Part shown: positions 1 to 9,159 of the stretch, one piece after another | Position numbering within the stretch: the first letter of the stretch is position 1 | Layout of the letters: the number at the start of each line of letters is the position of its first letter | Notes under the pieces: model-generated | The model's input: only the letters and a program-made list of their open reading frames with translations | The model's database searches: none | What the model was told of the DNA's origin: nothing | Program-made: the position numbers and the translations under genes | DNA from: Nitrospirota bacterium | Lineage (GTDB): Bacteria > Nitrospirota > Thermodesulfovibrionia > Thermodesulfovibrionales > Magnetobacteriaceae | Assembly: GCA_015233895.1 (NCBI GenBank) | Contig: JADFXG010000003.1 | Location: forward strand, 62,001-126,000 | Length of the DNA stretch: 64,000 nt | Direction: 5' to 3'

Positions 1-394
1 CATGCGCCGGGTGAACGGCAAACAGGGCTGCAGTAAAAGCGCTCGCAATTAAATTACCGGTCATTAGCTGCACAATTACAAAGAGAAGTATTGAGCTTGC
101 TGTGTGGAGTATTATGTTTGTTATATGATGTCCGCCAATGTTGCTGCCATAGAGGGACACATCTGTCATGTGTGATATAAGAGTAAGCGGAAGCCAGTTG
201 CTGTCAACAATTGCCGTAGCTACCCACATTAACGAATGGCGGTTCAAACCCGACAGAACAATACGGTTTTGGCTTACATAGAGGTTATCGTCATAGTCAA
301 CAAATCCAAAGTGCGTAGCCTCGGAATATATAATTAATATTGCCGTAATCAGAAAAAAGCAAACTGCTGTCTTAGTATAAACTGAGCGTTCCAT
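1..394 (-). CDS. Integral membrane glycosyltransferase, TMTC/PMT-like N-terminus (partial)
   Basis: The frame is open from an ATG at 394 down to the window edge, so about 131 N-terminal residues are visible and the C-terminus lies outside. The fragment has an N-terminal membrane helix, then the motifs FVDYDDNLYV, NWLPLTLISHM and GGHHITNIILH, and a further hydrophobic segment ending in FAVHPAH. These match the first luminal/periplasmic loop of the dolichol- or undecaprenyl-phosphate-mannose transferase family (TMTC-type, often followed by TPR repeats). Members transfer sugars to proteins or lipids on the outer face of the inner membrane. The substrate cannot be told from this piece. It diverges from napA across a 219-bp AT-rich gap. 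Confidence 0.7.
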   Translation of the reverse strand, partial: MERSVYTKTAVCFFLITAILIIYSEATHFGFVDYDDNLYVSQNRIVLSGLNRHSLMWVATAIVDSNWLPLTLISHMTDVSLYGSNIGGHHITNIILHTASSILLFVIVQLMTGNLIASAFTAALFAVHPAH

Positions 395-613
395 CACTTA
401 TATTATCACTTTTCTAAGATCTATTAATTATACCAATTATTGGATACTTTCTTTTTTCGAAACCCTGACATTTTTAGATTAGCACTACAATAATAATAAA
501 AAATTTTTAGATATTTTTTTTAGCTCAATTTATGATATTGTTTTTATGCAGGGGTTAGTAACTTAAGTCACGATGAAACGCCACAAAAAACAGCTATTGA
601 AGGAGGTACAATA

Positions 614-3385
614 ATGGCATTTTCAAGGAGAGAGTTTATAAAAAGAGCTGCTGCCGTGTTTGCTGCAACAACATGTGGTATAGCAGTGCCGGCTGAGCTT
701 CTTGCTGAGGCAAAAAGCACGGAGGCTAAGTGGAAATGGGATAAAGCCGTGTGCCGCTTCTGTGGTACCGGATGCGGCATAATGGTAGCTGTAAGTAACG
801 ACAAGGTGGTAGCCGTCAAAGGTGATATCAATGCACCTGTTAACAAGGGATTAAACTGTATAAAGGGATACTTTAACGCAAAAATTATGTACGGAGCAGA
901 CAGGTTGTCGGAACCCCTTATGAGGATTAATGAAAAAGGACAGTTCGATAAAAAAGCCAATTTCAAACCGGTTACTTGGAAACGTGCCTTTGACGAAATG
1001 GAAACACAGTTTAAGAAGCACTACAACACGCTGGGGCCTGATGGTATCGCTATTTTTGGCTCCGGACAGTACACAATTATGGAGGGTGTGGCTGCGGTAA
1101 AACTGATTAAAGCAGGTTTCAGGAGTAATAACATAGACCCCAATGCACGCCACTGTATGGCATCAGCCGTGGTCGGCTTCATGCAGTCATTTGGAATTGA
1201 CGAACCTGCCGGTAACTACGACGACATGCACCACGCTGATTCCATAGTCCTGTGGGGGGCAAACATGGCAGAAATGCACCCAATTTTATGGTCTAAAATA
1301 ACCGATAGAAAATTAAGTGACAGAAAGAATATAAAGATTGTCAATCTCTCCACATATACAAACCGATGCTCAAATATTGCCGATCTGGAGATTATATTTA
1401 AGCCAAATACTGACCTTGCAATCTTAAACTATATAGCCAGAGAAATAGTGTACAACCACCCAGAGGCCATAGACCAGGAGTTTGTGAGTAATAACTGTGC
1501 TTTTGTAACCGGCCCGGTAGATATTGGCTATGGCATGAGAAACAACCCAAAGCATCCGTCGTTTGACCCTAAAGAGCAGGATACGGTTGCCAAAGAGGTA
1601 TCCAAAGTAATTTCCGAAAATGAGGCGACAGCGCTTTCTGCTCTTGGTATAAAAGCAGGGGACACGATGGAGATGAAAAACACAAACAACGCTATGAAGC
1701 ACTGGGTAATAAGTTTTGAGGATTTCAAAAAAGGCCTTGAACCATACACTCTCGACTATACGGCAAAACTTGCCAAGGGCAGGTCAGACGAATCACTGGA
1801 GGATTTTAAGAAAAAACTACAGGCATTGGTAAATATATATACGGAAAAAGGGGGAAAGGTCACAAGCTACTGGACGATGGGCTTTAACCAGCACATAAGG
1901 GGTTCATGGGTTAACGAGCAGATCTATACCGTACACCTGCTTTTAGGAAAGCAAGCGGCACCTGGTAACGGGGCATTTAGCCTTACCGGACAACCTAGCG
2001 CCTGCGGCACAGCCCGTGAGGTAGGCGTGTTCTGCCACAGGCTCCCTGCGGATATGGTTGTTGATAACCCAAAGCACAGGGAAAGAAGCGAAAAGCTTTG
2101 GAACATTCCCGATGGTACGCTTAATCCGGTAGTTGGATCACACTATACAAAAATAATGAGAGACCTCGAAGACGGTAAAATCAAATGGGCATGGGTTCAG
2201 GTAAATAACCCATGGCAAAATACCGCCAACGCAAACCACTGGATAAAGGCAGCCAGGGAGATGGATAACTTTATAGTGGTATCTGAGGCATATCCGGGCA
2301 TATCGGCAAAGGTTGCCGACCTGATACTGCCCAGTGCCATGATTTTTGAAAAGTGGGGAGCCTATGGAAATGCAGAAAGAAGAACTCAGCATTGGAAGCA
2401 GCAGGTAACCCCTTACGGCAAATCCATGTCCGACACGTGGCAGTTAGTTGAGTTTTCAAAGAGGTTTAAGCTTGAAGATGTATGGAAAGAGCATAAGATA
2501 AATAAAGATGTGACACTTCCCGACGTTCTCTCAAAGGCCGCTGAGATGGGTTACAAAAAAACCGCCACTCTGTATGATGTGTTGTTTGCAAATAAGAAAG
2601 CCAGGCAGTTTAAGTGGCCTGACCCAGTAGGGAGAAACACTCTAAACTCCGAGGCTGCCGGAGATAAGAGAAACGTGGAAAACTTCAAAGGTTACGGGTT
2701 TTTCCTGCAGAAATACCTCTGGGAGGAGTACAGGTCCTTTGGCATAGGAGAGGGGCATGATCTGGCGGATTTCGACACATACCACAGGGTAAGAGGGCTT
2801 AAGTGGCCTGTTGTGGATGGAAAGGAAACGCAATGGAGATTTAATTCCGAGTATGATCCGTATGCCAAAAAGGCAAACAAGGGTAAGTTTGTATTTTACG
2901 GTAAAGCCTTTAAAAGCCTGCCATCGGGAGACCTTAAAGATGTTACATCGAAAGAGATGGTGGATTTAACAAATAAGGCTAAAATCTTCTTACGGTACTA
3001 TATGGAGCCTCCGGAGATGCCCACTAAGGATTATCCTTTCTGGATGACCACAGGCAGAGTGCTTGAGCACTGGCACAGTGGAACCATGACCATGAGAGTA
3101 CCAGAGCTGTATCGCGCTGTGCCGGAGGCCCTTTGCTTTATACATCAAAATGATGCAAAAAAAGTTGGTGTAAAAGACGGGGAGCTTCTGTGGATTGAAT
3201 CCAGACGGGGCAAGGTTAAGGCACGGGTTGAAACCAGAGGCAGAAATAGTATGCCGGAGGGTATTGTGTTTGTGCCATGGTTTGACGAAAACGTGTTTAT
3301 AAATAAGGTAACACTGGATGCCACATGCCCGCTTTCTAAGCAAACCGATTTTAAAAAGTGTGCGGTTAAACTATATAAAGCGTAA
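614..3385 (+). CDS. napA: Periplasmic nitrate reductase catalytic subunit NapA
   Basis: NapA reduces nitrate to nitrite in the periplasm with a bis-MGD molybdenum centre and one 4Fe-4S cluster. The 923-residue product starts with a twin-arginine signal (SRREFIKR, residues 4-11) and a hydrophobic stretch, so it should be exported folded. The cluster is bound by Cys47, Cys50, Cys54 and Cys82. The Mo ligand is Cys181 in [10 protein letters not shown], diagnostic of NapA/Nas-type enzymes. Its length matches the 90-kDa NapA family. A strong ribosome site (aaggaggt, 600-607) precedes the ATG. It is the first gene of napA-G-H-B-D. Confidence 0.96.
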   Translation: MAFSRREFIKRAAAVFAATTCGIAVPAELLAEAKSTEAKWKWDKAVCRFCGTGCGIMVAVSNDKVVAVKGDINAPVNKGLNCIKGYFNAKIMYGADRLSEPLMRINEKGQFDKKANFKPVTWKRAFDEMETQFKKHYNTLGPDGIAIFGSGQYTIMEGVAAVKLIKAGFRSNNIDPNARHCMASAVVGFMQSFGIDEPAGNYDDMHHADSIVLWGANMAEMHPILWSKITDRKLSDRKNIKIVNLSTYTNRCSNIADLEIIFKPNTDLAILNYIAREIVYNHPEAIDQEFVSNNCAFVTGPVDIGYGMRNNPKHPSFDPKEQDTVAKEVSKVISENEATALSALGIKAGDTMEMKNTNNAMKHWVISFEDFKKGLEPYTLDYTAKLAKGRSDESLEDFKKKLQALVNIYTEKGGKVTSYWTMGFNQHIRGSWVNEQIYTVHLLLGKQAAPGNGAFSLTGQPSACGTAREVGVFCHRLPADMVVDNPKHRERSEKLWNIPDGTLNPVVGSHYTKIMRDLEDGKIKWAWVQVNNPWQNTANANHWIKAAREMDNFIVVSEAYPGISAKVADLILPSAMIFEKWGAYGNAERRTQHWKQQVTPYGKSMSDTWQLVEFSKRFKLEDVWKEHKINKDVTLPDVLSKAAEMGYKKTATLYDVLFANKKARQFKWPDPVGRNTLNSEAAGDKRNVENFKGYGFFLQKYLWEEYRSFGIGEGHDLADFDTYHRVRGLKWPVVDGKETQWRFNSEYDPYAKKANKGKFVFYGKAFKSLPSGDLKDVTSKEMVDLTNKAKIFLRYYMEPPEMPTKDYPFWMTTGRVLEHWHSGTMTMRVPELYRAVPEALCFIHQNDAKKVGVKDGELLWIESRRGKVKARVETRGRNSMPEGIVFVPWFDENVFINKVTLDATCPLSKQTDFKKCAVKLYKA

Positions 3386-3409
3386 ACGGTTAAAAAAGGA
3401 AATGTGGGA

Positions 3410-4159
3410 ATGACAGGAAGACGTAAGTTTCTCGAAAGGGTTGGAATTATGGCCTCGGCAGGGTTTCTTTGGATAAACCACCTGTTTGAAGCCAAAGCGG
3501 AGAGTCTTATATTAAGGCCTCCGGGAGCACGTCCTGAGCATGAGTTTATGTCTCTGTGTATAAAGTGCGGCCAGTGTGTGGAGGCTTGCCCGTTTCACAC
3601 TCTAGCGCTTGCCGATTTTGGTTCCGGTAAGCCCACAGGGACCCCATACTTCATCCCGCGTCAGATACCCTGTAAAATGTGTAAAGACATCCCCTGTGTT
3701 CCGGCCTGTCCTACAGGAGCGTTAAACGCAAAAACTGTAAGTACCCCTGATGGTAAATTAAGCATTAATCTAGCACGGATGGGACTTGCCGTTGTTGACC
3801 GCAACACGTGTGTTGCCTTCTGGGGGCTTCAGTGCGATGCCTGCTACAGGGTCTGCCCACTTATTGACAAGGCCATAACGCTTGATCTGCACAGAAATGA
3901 ACGAACCGGTAAGCACGCATTTATTGCCCCTATTGTTCAAAGCGAGCACTGTACCGGCTGTGGAATGTGTGAGCGGGCATGTATTAACGAGAAAGCCTCT
4001 GTTTACGTCCTGCCGCGCCACATTGCATTGGGTAAGCCTAACAACAGATATTTAAGAGATTGGAAAGAGTCCGGGGAGGAGCCTCAGGCTTTACCAACGC
4101 CTGATGCAAGCCAAAGGAAAGCCAAAGATGCACTGGATTATTTAAACAGAGGGTTTTAG
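3410..4159 (+). CDS. napG: Ferredoxin-type protein NapG
   Basis: NapG is a periplasmic electron-transfer protein that works with NapH to carry quinol electrons towards NapB/NapA. The product has a twin-arginine signal (GRRKFLERVG) and a hydrophobic segment, then four cysteine clusters typical of the MauM/NapG family: CIKCGQCVEACP, CKMCKDIPCVPACP, CDACYRVCP and CTGCGMCERACI. A GTG at 3404 is also in frame. The ATG at 3410 sits 9 bases after the aaagga at 3395-3400, whereas the GTG would be too close, so the ATG is preferred. The gene lies 24 bp after napA. Confidence 0.93.
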   Translation: MTGRRKFLERVGIMASAGFLWINHLFEAKAESLILRPPGARPEHEFMSLCIKCGQCVEACPFHTLALADFGSGKPTGTPYFIPRQIPCKMCKDIPCVPACPTGALNAKTVSTPDGKLSINLARMGLAVVDRNTCVAFWGLQCDACYRVCPLIDKAITLDLHRNERTGKHAFIAPIVQSEHCTGCGMCERACINEKASVYVLPRHIALGKPNNRYLRDWKESGEEPQALPTPDASQRKAKDALDYLNRGF

Positions 4160-4166
4160 TATTACT

Positions 4167-4955
4167 ATGCTCAGACAATACAGATACACGATATTAAGAA
4201 GACTCTCTCAACTGACCATACTGAGTTTTTTTATTATGGGCAGCATATATGGGCTAAAGGTGCTCAGAGGGAATTATTCCTCAGCCAGGGTGTTTGATGT
4301 TTTAACGCTGTCTGATCCTTTTGCAGTGCTTCAAAGCCTTGTAACCGGAAATATTGTCGGCAAGCTTGCCCTGACTGGAGCACTCATTGTTGCATTATTT
4401 TATGCAATAATCGGGGGCAGGGCCTTTTGCGGCTGGGTATGTCCTATGAGCCTCATCACGGGAATTGGGAATTCGATTCGGAGGGCGTTTGACATAACTT
4501 TTTCTTATAATGCTGACAACAATACCCGGTACTTGTTTCTTATTCTTGCTCTTATTGTGTCGGCAATAGCAAAGGTGGCGGCATTTGAGTGGATAAGTCC
4601 CATAGGGGTACTTCACCGCGGGGTTATATTCGGAATGAGTTACGGATGGATGTTGATAGCGTCTGTTTTGGTTTTTGATGTGTTATTGGTACGTAACGGG
4701 TTTTGCGGCCATTTGTGTCCTCTTGGCGCATTTTATGCGCTCATTGGCCGGGGCAATTTGATAAAACCGTACTACAATCTCAGCAAATGCACTTTGTGCA
4801 TGAAATGCCTGAAAGCATGTCCGGAAAAGCAGGTGCTTAACATGGTTAGCCACAAAAGCTCTTTGGTAAAATCAGGCGAGTGCATACAGTGCGGACGATG
4901 TATAGAGGTTTGTGATGACAATGCAATAACGTTTAAAAGCAGATTTTCAAAATAA
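4167..4955 (+). CDS. napH: Quinol dehydrogenase membrane component NapH
   Basis: NapH is the membrane partner of NapG and oxidises the quinol pool. The 262-residue protein has about four transmembrane helices, the paired CxxxCP motifs CGWVCP and CGHLCPLGAF that characterise NapH/NosR-like proteins, and two C-terminal 4Fe-4S motifs (CTLCMKCLKACP and CIQCGRCIEVC). It follows napG by 7 bp. Since no napC tetrahaem gene lies in the operon, NapGH is probably the only dedicated quinol-oxidising module here. That last point is inference from gene content. Confidence 0.94.
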   Translation: MLRQYRYTILRRLSQLTILSFFIMGSIYGLKVLRGNYSSARVFDVLTLSDPFAVLQSLVTGNIVGKLALTGALIVALFYAIIGGRAFCGWVCPMSLITGIGNSIRRAFDITFSYNADNNTRYLFLILALIVSAIAKVAAFEWISPIGVLHRGVIFGMSYGWMLIASVLVFDVLLVRNGFCGHLCPLGAFYALIGRGNLIKPYYNLSKCTLCMKCLKACPEKQVLNMVSHKSSLVKSGECIQCGRCIEVCDDNAITFKSRFSK

Positions 4956-4967
4956 TAAGGAGGAAAT

Positions 4968-5495
4968 ATGAAACCAAAAAACACACGGGCTTTTGTAAAG
5001 TTGATAGTGGGCTTTGTTATAGTGCTTATGGCATTACCGGTTTGTGCTGGACAAAACTCTGTCTCAGAAGACGAAATGGGTTTAAGAAAACATTCTCTAT
5101 TTGATGAAAACAATGTTCAGAGTATAGAAGATAAGACGGTAAAACCTCCTCCCGGACAAAGCACAAGGTATGACCGTTCATTTGAAAACAGTCCTCCCCT
5201 TATACCTCACAACATAGAGGGATTGAATGTTATTACAACTGAACAAAATTTGTGCATGGGCTGCCATATGCCTGAAAACGCAAAAGCCGTTAACGCAACC
5301 CCTCTTCCAAAAACACACCTTCTTACCTCTGACAGCACCAAACTGGACGGTAATACTTATAACTGTGTCCAGTGCCACGTACCTCAATCCGATGCCAAAC
5401 CTCTTATTGATAATGAATTCACACGGACTTTCAGAAACAAGAAATCCCGCACCAGTTCAAATCTCTCGGAAATCCGTAAAGAGGGGATAAATTAG
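4968..5495 (+). CDS. napB: Dihaem cytochrome c subunit NapB
   Basis: NapB is the periplasmic dihaem cytochrome that passes electrons to NapA. The 175-residue protein has an N-terminal signal peptide (hydrophobic core at about residues 13-27) and exactly two haem-binding CxxCH motifs: CMGCH at residues 96-100 and CVQCH at 133-137. The conserved stretches after each haem motif also fit NapB. It is preceded by a strong ribosome site (aaggagg) and lies 12 bp after napH. Confidence 0.94.
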   Translation: MKPKNTRAFVKLIVGFVIVLMALPVCAGQNSVSEDEMGLRKHSLFDENNVQSIEDKTVKPPPGQSTRYDRSFENSPPLIPHNIEGLNVITTEQNLCMGCHMPENAKAVNATPLPKTHLLTSDSTKLDGNTYNCVQCHVPQSDAKPLIDNEFTRTFRNKKSRTSSNLSEIRKEGIN

Positions 5496-5496
5496 A

Positions 5497-5733
5497 GTGG
5501 AAATTTCCAGTTTGGTAGTAAAGACTGCTCCTGAGCATCTCAATGAGGTGCTCAGGACACTGGAATCCTTTGGAGGGTGCGACATACATTTTAATGACGA
5601 AAGCGGAAAAATTGTAATCACTATCGAATCATCTTCAAATGATGAAATGATAAAGAAAATGCAAGAAATCATTGATATTAAACACGTTGTAACTGCGGAC
5701 CTTGCTTATACTTATTCCGATGAGAATCAATAA
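5497..5733 (+). CDS. napD: NapD, chaperone for the NapA twin-arginine signal
   Basis: NapD is a small cytoplasmic chaperone that binds the NapA signal peptide and helps cofactor loading before Tat export. The 78-residue product has the ferredoxin-like pattern of the family: ISSLVVKTAPEHL at the N-terminus, a central GKIVITIE strand and a late HVVTADLAYTY strand. It starts with GTG one base after the napB stop, with gagggg 10 bases upstream. Being last in the operon is unusual but not unknown. No napF, napE, napC or napL is present. Confidence 0.88.
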   Translation: MEISSLVVKTAPEHLNEVLRTLESFGGCDIHFNDESGKIVITIESSSNDEMIKKMQEIIDIKHVVTADLAYTYSDENQ

Positions 5734-5813
5734 ACTTATAAGGAAAACTTCAAAACTTGTCAAACCAACGTAACTTTTGCTATCTTTAAAGCAGACCAAA
5801 AGGAGTAGTTGAG

Positions 5814-7124
5814 TTGGCAGATACGAAAATAGAAAAGCTGGGCAAGTATGAAGTAAAAGAGGAGATAGGGCGCGGCAGCATGGGCGTTGTCTATAGGGGG
5901 TTTGACCCGTTTTTAGACAGAGAGGTAGCCTTAAAAGTGGCTCTCTCTGATATGATGCAAGATAAGCACTTCTCACAAAGATACAGCAGGATGTTTTTTA
6001 ACGAGGCCAGAGTTGCCGGTATGCTTGACCACCCTAACATAGTACACGTTTATGATGCCGGAATGGAGGGCAGTTACAGCTACCTTGTCATGGAGTATAT
6101 AAAGAGTGGGAAAACCCTGCGGGATTTTTCCAGAGCGTCTAATCTTCTGCCTCAGGAAAAGGTACTTGCCATAATATTTAAGTGCTGTAAGGCTCTTGAC
6201 TACGCACACACGCTCGGTGTTATTCACAGAGACATAAAGCCAGGAAACATCATGCTTACAATGGACATGGAGGTTAAACTAGGGGATTTCAGCGTGGCTC
6301 AGATAGTTAAAGGCGATGAGACCCAGGTGGCAGGCTTTCTCGGCTCTCCGCTTTACATGTCCCCGGAGCAGGTTAAAGAAGAGGAGCTAACAAACCGCAC
6401 GGATTTATATTCGCTCGGAGTGGTCATGTTTGAGCTTTTAACCGGAACCCCTCCGTTTAGTGGCGAAAATGTATCGAGCCTCATTTATAAAATAATAACC
6501 GAGTCCCCTGTTAATATCAGACAGATTAAACCCGACATACCAGAAACAATTGAAAATATAATTAAAAAAGCGCTAAGCAGAAACCCTGACGACCGCTACC
6601 AAAGAGGACTTGACTTTGCCGCCGATATAAGCCATGCCTATAGAACCCTGAAACACTCCGGACAGGGAATCAAGGAGCAGGAGAAATTTGAAAAACTAAA
6701 GAAACTCGATTTCTTCAGGGATTTTTATAACTCCGAGCTGTGGGAGGTTATAAAGGCCTCCGACTGGGTGGAGTTTGACGAGGAGCAGCGGATAATAACC
6801 GAGGGGGAGATAGACGAATCTTTTTACATCTTAGTCACAGGCGAGGTGTATGTAAAGAAGGGGGATAATGTCTTAGTTAAGCTAAAACACGGGGACTGCT
6901 TTGGAGAGATGGGGTATTTGTCAAAATCCCGCAGAACCGCAGATATCATCTCCTTTACACAGGTGTCTTTGCTTAAGGTAAATGGCTCGTTGATTGATAA
7001 GGCATCGGTACACTGCCAACTGAGATTCAACAGGGTTTTTTTAAGGACACTGATAGAGCGCCTGGCAAGAACTAGCGAAAAACTCGCCAAAGACCGTCCG
7101 TCAAGCACATTAGATTCGCAGTAA
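5814..7124 (+). CDS. Ser/Thr protein kinase with C-terminal cyclic-nucleotide-binding domain
   Basis: Residues 12-275 form a Hanks-type kinase: glycine loop GRGSMG (19-24), catalytic lysine Lys41, HRDIKPGN (138-145, catalytic Asp140) and the APE-like SPEQ. The metal-binding DFG is DFS at 158-160, a change at the usually invariant glycine. Residues 305-400 form a cNMP-binding/Crp-like jelly roll (GEVYVKKG, GDCFGEMGYLS, RRTADI). There is no transmembrane helix, so the protein should be cytosolic. A kinase gated by a cyclic nucleotide is likely but inferred. It starts at TTG 11 bases after aggag. It lies 80 bp after napD, perhaps in its own unit. Confidence 0.88.
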   Translation: MADTKIEKLGKYEVKEEIGRGSMGVVYRGFDPFLDREVALKVALSDMMQDKHFSQRYSRMFFNEARVAGMLDHPNIVHVYDAGMEGSYSYLVMEYIKSGKTLRDFSRASNLLPQEKVLAIIFKCCKALDYAHTLGVIHRDIKPGNIMLTMDMEVKLGDFSVAQIVKGDETQVAGFLGSPLYMSPEQVKEEELTNRTDLYSLGVVMFELLTGTPPFSGENVSSLIYKIITESPVNIRQIKPDIPETIENIIKKALSRNPDDRYQRGLDFAADISHAYRTLKHSGQGIKEQEKFEKLKKLDFFRDFYNSELWEVIKASDWVEFDEEQRIITEGEIDESFYILVTGEVYVKKGDNVLVKLKHGDCFGEMGYLSKSRRTADIISFTQVSLLKVNGSLIDKASVHCQLRFNRVFLRTLIERLARTSEKLAKDRPSSTLDSQ

Positions 7125-7204
7125 GTAAGAAAAAAGTCCAGGCTCTGAGTTATGTGTACAACAAAACGTTTGCAAAACATCTCACCGAGTGATATTCTAT
7201 AAAT

Positions 7205-7411
7205 ATGAGCGACCAACTAAAAGACATAGAGATGCTCTATCGCACTGCCTTTGAAAAATATGGAGCTATTGCCCTGTGGAGCAGCCGCCCCGTGCCAAAT
7301 CCAACCCGTGCCGATGCAATGGCTATTACTCGGGCTCTCAGGACGCATGGCGGTATGAACGGGCGGAGGCTTGCCGAACAAATTGAAGAGGCCTGCAGTG
7401 CCACTCACTAA
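7205..7411 (+). CDS. Small hypothetical protein, possible partner of the AbiEii-like gene
   Basis: This 68-residue ORF starts with ATG and overlaps the next gene. It is hydrophilic and has no recognised motif. The central WSSRPVPNPTRADAMAITRAL segment followed by GGMNGRRLAEQIEEAC suggests a short helical, possibly DNA-binding or antitoxin-like protein. AbiEii-type nucleotidyltransferases are usually encoded just after a small regulator, and that context is the only support for a toxin-antitoxin role. G+C is higher than in the preceding kinase gene. Function unknown. Confidence 0.55.
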   Translation: MSDQLKDIEMLYRTAFEKYGAIALWSSRPVPNPTRADAMAITRALRTHGGMNGRRLAEQIEEACSATH

Positions 7412-8219
7412 GTTGCAATCCCACGTCCTGCGGATATTGGCGATGCAGCGCAGTCCGGATAGTTATATTGCTGGGGGCATTGCTCTTAACCGTGAGGGCC
7501 CTCGATTTTCAAATGATATAGATATTTTTCAGGACTCCGAGGATCGTCTTGAAACGGCTGCCGAGGCAGATGTTGCTGCCCTTAGTAAGGCAGGCCTTAC
7601 GCTGAGCACCCTGAAAATCAGAACAGGCAAGCGCGAAGTCCTCGTTGAAGGGCTAAACGAAAAGATGATGCTTGAGTGGGTGGCAGATAGTGATTTCCGT
7701 TTCTTCCCTACACAGACAGATGAACTTTTCGGATATGTACTTCATCCGGTTGACCTAGCAACGAACAAAGCATCTGCGGCAGCAGACAGGCGTGTCCCGC
7801 GCGACGTGGTTGACCTTGTTACGATACATGAAACCATACTGCCGCTTGGAGCTGTAATAAGTGCAGCAGTTGGAAAATTCCCGGGCATGACTCCTGAGGA
7901 GATGCTTTCAGAAATCACAAGCCACAGCCGTTTTACGGCTGAAGAGTTCCGCGTATTGGCAATGGAACGGCCAATTGATGTCCCTGGCCTGCACAAACGA
8001 ATCCGACGTATGTTAGAGGATGCAGAGGAGTTTATCAGCGCTTTGCCAAGTTCTGACGTTGGCGTGGTTTTTCTTGACGGCGACAGAGCGGTACAACCTG
8101 ATTTGAACGCATTGAGCCGTTATCAACGCAACGCCGGAGCGCGTCGGGGAGTGTGGCCTTCAAGTCCTGACATCTTAACTGCTATGCTGGAAAAGTACAA
8201 TCTGCCAAAGCCGCTATAA
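7398..8219 (+). CDS. Nucleotidyltransferase, AbiEii/AbiGii toxin-like family
   Basis: The N-terminal half carries the minimal nucleotidyltransferase signature of the AbiEii family: YIAGGIALNREG followed by RFSNDIDIF, the glycine motif and Asp-x-Asp metal site. The C-terminal half is helical. Family members are type IV toxins or tRNA-modifying MenT-like enzymes. The frame is open from a TTG at 7371, but the GTG at 7398 has gaagagg 6 bases upstream and begins closer to the domain, so it is preferred. It overlaps the small ORF before it. The locally higher G+C suggests recent acquisition. Whether it is toxic is not known. Confidence 0.75.
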   Translation: MPLTKLQSHVLRILAMQRSPDSYIAGGIALNREGPRFSNDIDIFQDSEDRLETAAEADVAALSKAGLTLSTLKIRTGKREVLVEGLNEKMMLEWVADSDFRFFPTQTDELFGYVLHPVDLATNKASAAADRRVPRDVVDLVTIHETILPLGAVISAAVGKFPGMTPEEMLSEITSHSRFTAEEFRVLAMERPIDVPGLHKRIRRMLEDAEEFISALPSSDVGVVFLDGDRAVQPDLNALSRYQRNAGARRGVWPSSPDILTAMLEKYNLPKPL

Positions 8220-8243
8220 GCCTTAATTGGCCAAAAGGTACCA

Positions 8244-9140
8244 CTACTGTCTTATCACCTCAACCCCACGTTTTTTAAGCAGATTAACCAGACCATTGTC
8301 TCCGATTAGATGTCCTGTGCCGACAACGACAAGGTAGTTTTCCGTTCCTTGCAGGAAATTTTCTATCTGTGGCAGCCAGTTCCTATTTCTGTCAATGATG
8401 AGTTTTTTATAAAGCTCCGGATAATCCTTAAAACTACTTAAGAGGACATCTTTAAGTGTGTCGTCATCTCCTGTAAGCCATGAGTTAACGACAGTGGAGG
8501 CTTCTTTTTCTGTCATTTCTATCTCTTTAATCGTTTGAAGGAGCAGCATCTCCTGCGTTTTTTCAGGTAAAGTGTTAAAAAGACCCAATTGATACTCTGC
8601 TGTTTCAAGCTGCATTATCTTTTTACCCTCAGCCCTGCTGCGCATCATAAAGTAGTTATCCACCCCATATTCCGGAGAAAAACCATAGCTTTGTAGTTTG
8701 ACGCTATAAATCATCAGCGCTAAAAACCATGGCTTTGCAGTATTATACTTAGCAATATCAAGCCCTGATGACTCCACTTGCGCTTTGGCAATTTTGTAAG
8801 CTCCCGTTGATAAAACACCTTTAAGAGTTTTGCCGTTATGGTAAAACCCCTGCTGTTTTGTCAGAGACGCTATCCTCTGTCCCTGACCGCTGGCGCCAGT
8901 GTCAGCCTCTACAACAAGGATTTTGGAATCATTATAAGCATTTTCATAGGGCTTGCCAAGCGGATAGTTCTCTACCTTTAAGAAATGGATAGAACCCAGT
9001 AAATACACCGTGTTGGTTTTCGACTTTACTTTCCACAAACAGTTTTTGTCGCTAACGTGTGACGGCTCTTCTGAGTTTGCTCCCTGAGCCAAAAATATAA
9101 AAAAAACAATTAACCACAAACTATGCCACTGTTTTCTCAT
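8244..9140 (-). CDS. TraB/GumN family protein, exported
   Basis: The 298-residue protein starts with a hydrophobic signal sequence ending near residue 22 and continues with the TraB/GumN core: CLWKVKSKTNTVYLLGSIHFLK near the start of the mature protein and VVVGTGHLIGDNGLVNLLKKRG near the C-terminus. The GSIH and GTGH histidines are the conserved residues of this fold (related to TIKI/PrgY proteases). Its substrate is unknown. It is the last gene of the minus-strand run HD-GYP, DsrE-like, selD, traB, lying 19 bp after selD. Confidence 0.82.
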   Translation of the reverse strand: MRKQWHSLWLIVFFIFLAQGANSEEPSHVSDKNCLWKVKSKTNTVYLLGSIHFLKVENYPLGKPYENAYNDSKILVVEADTGASGQGQRIASLTKQQGFYHNGKTLKGVLSTGAYKIAKAQVESSGLDIAKYNTAKPWFLALMIYSVKLQSYGFSPEYGVDNYFMMRSRAEGKKIMQLETAEYQLGLFNTLPEKTQEMLLLQTIKEIEMTEKEASTVVNSWLTGDDDTLKDVLLSSFKDYPELYKKLIIDRNRNWLPQIENFLQGTENYLVVVGTGHLIGDNGLVNLLKKRGVEVIRQ

Positions 9141-9159
9141 CTGTTATACGTTACCCTTA

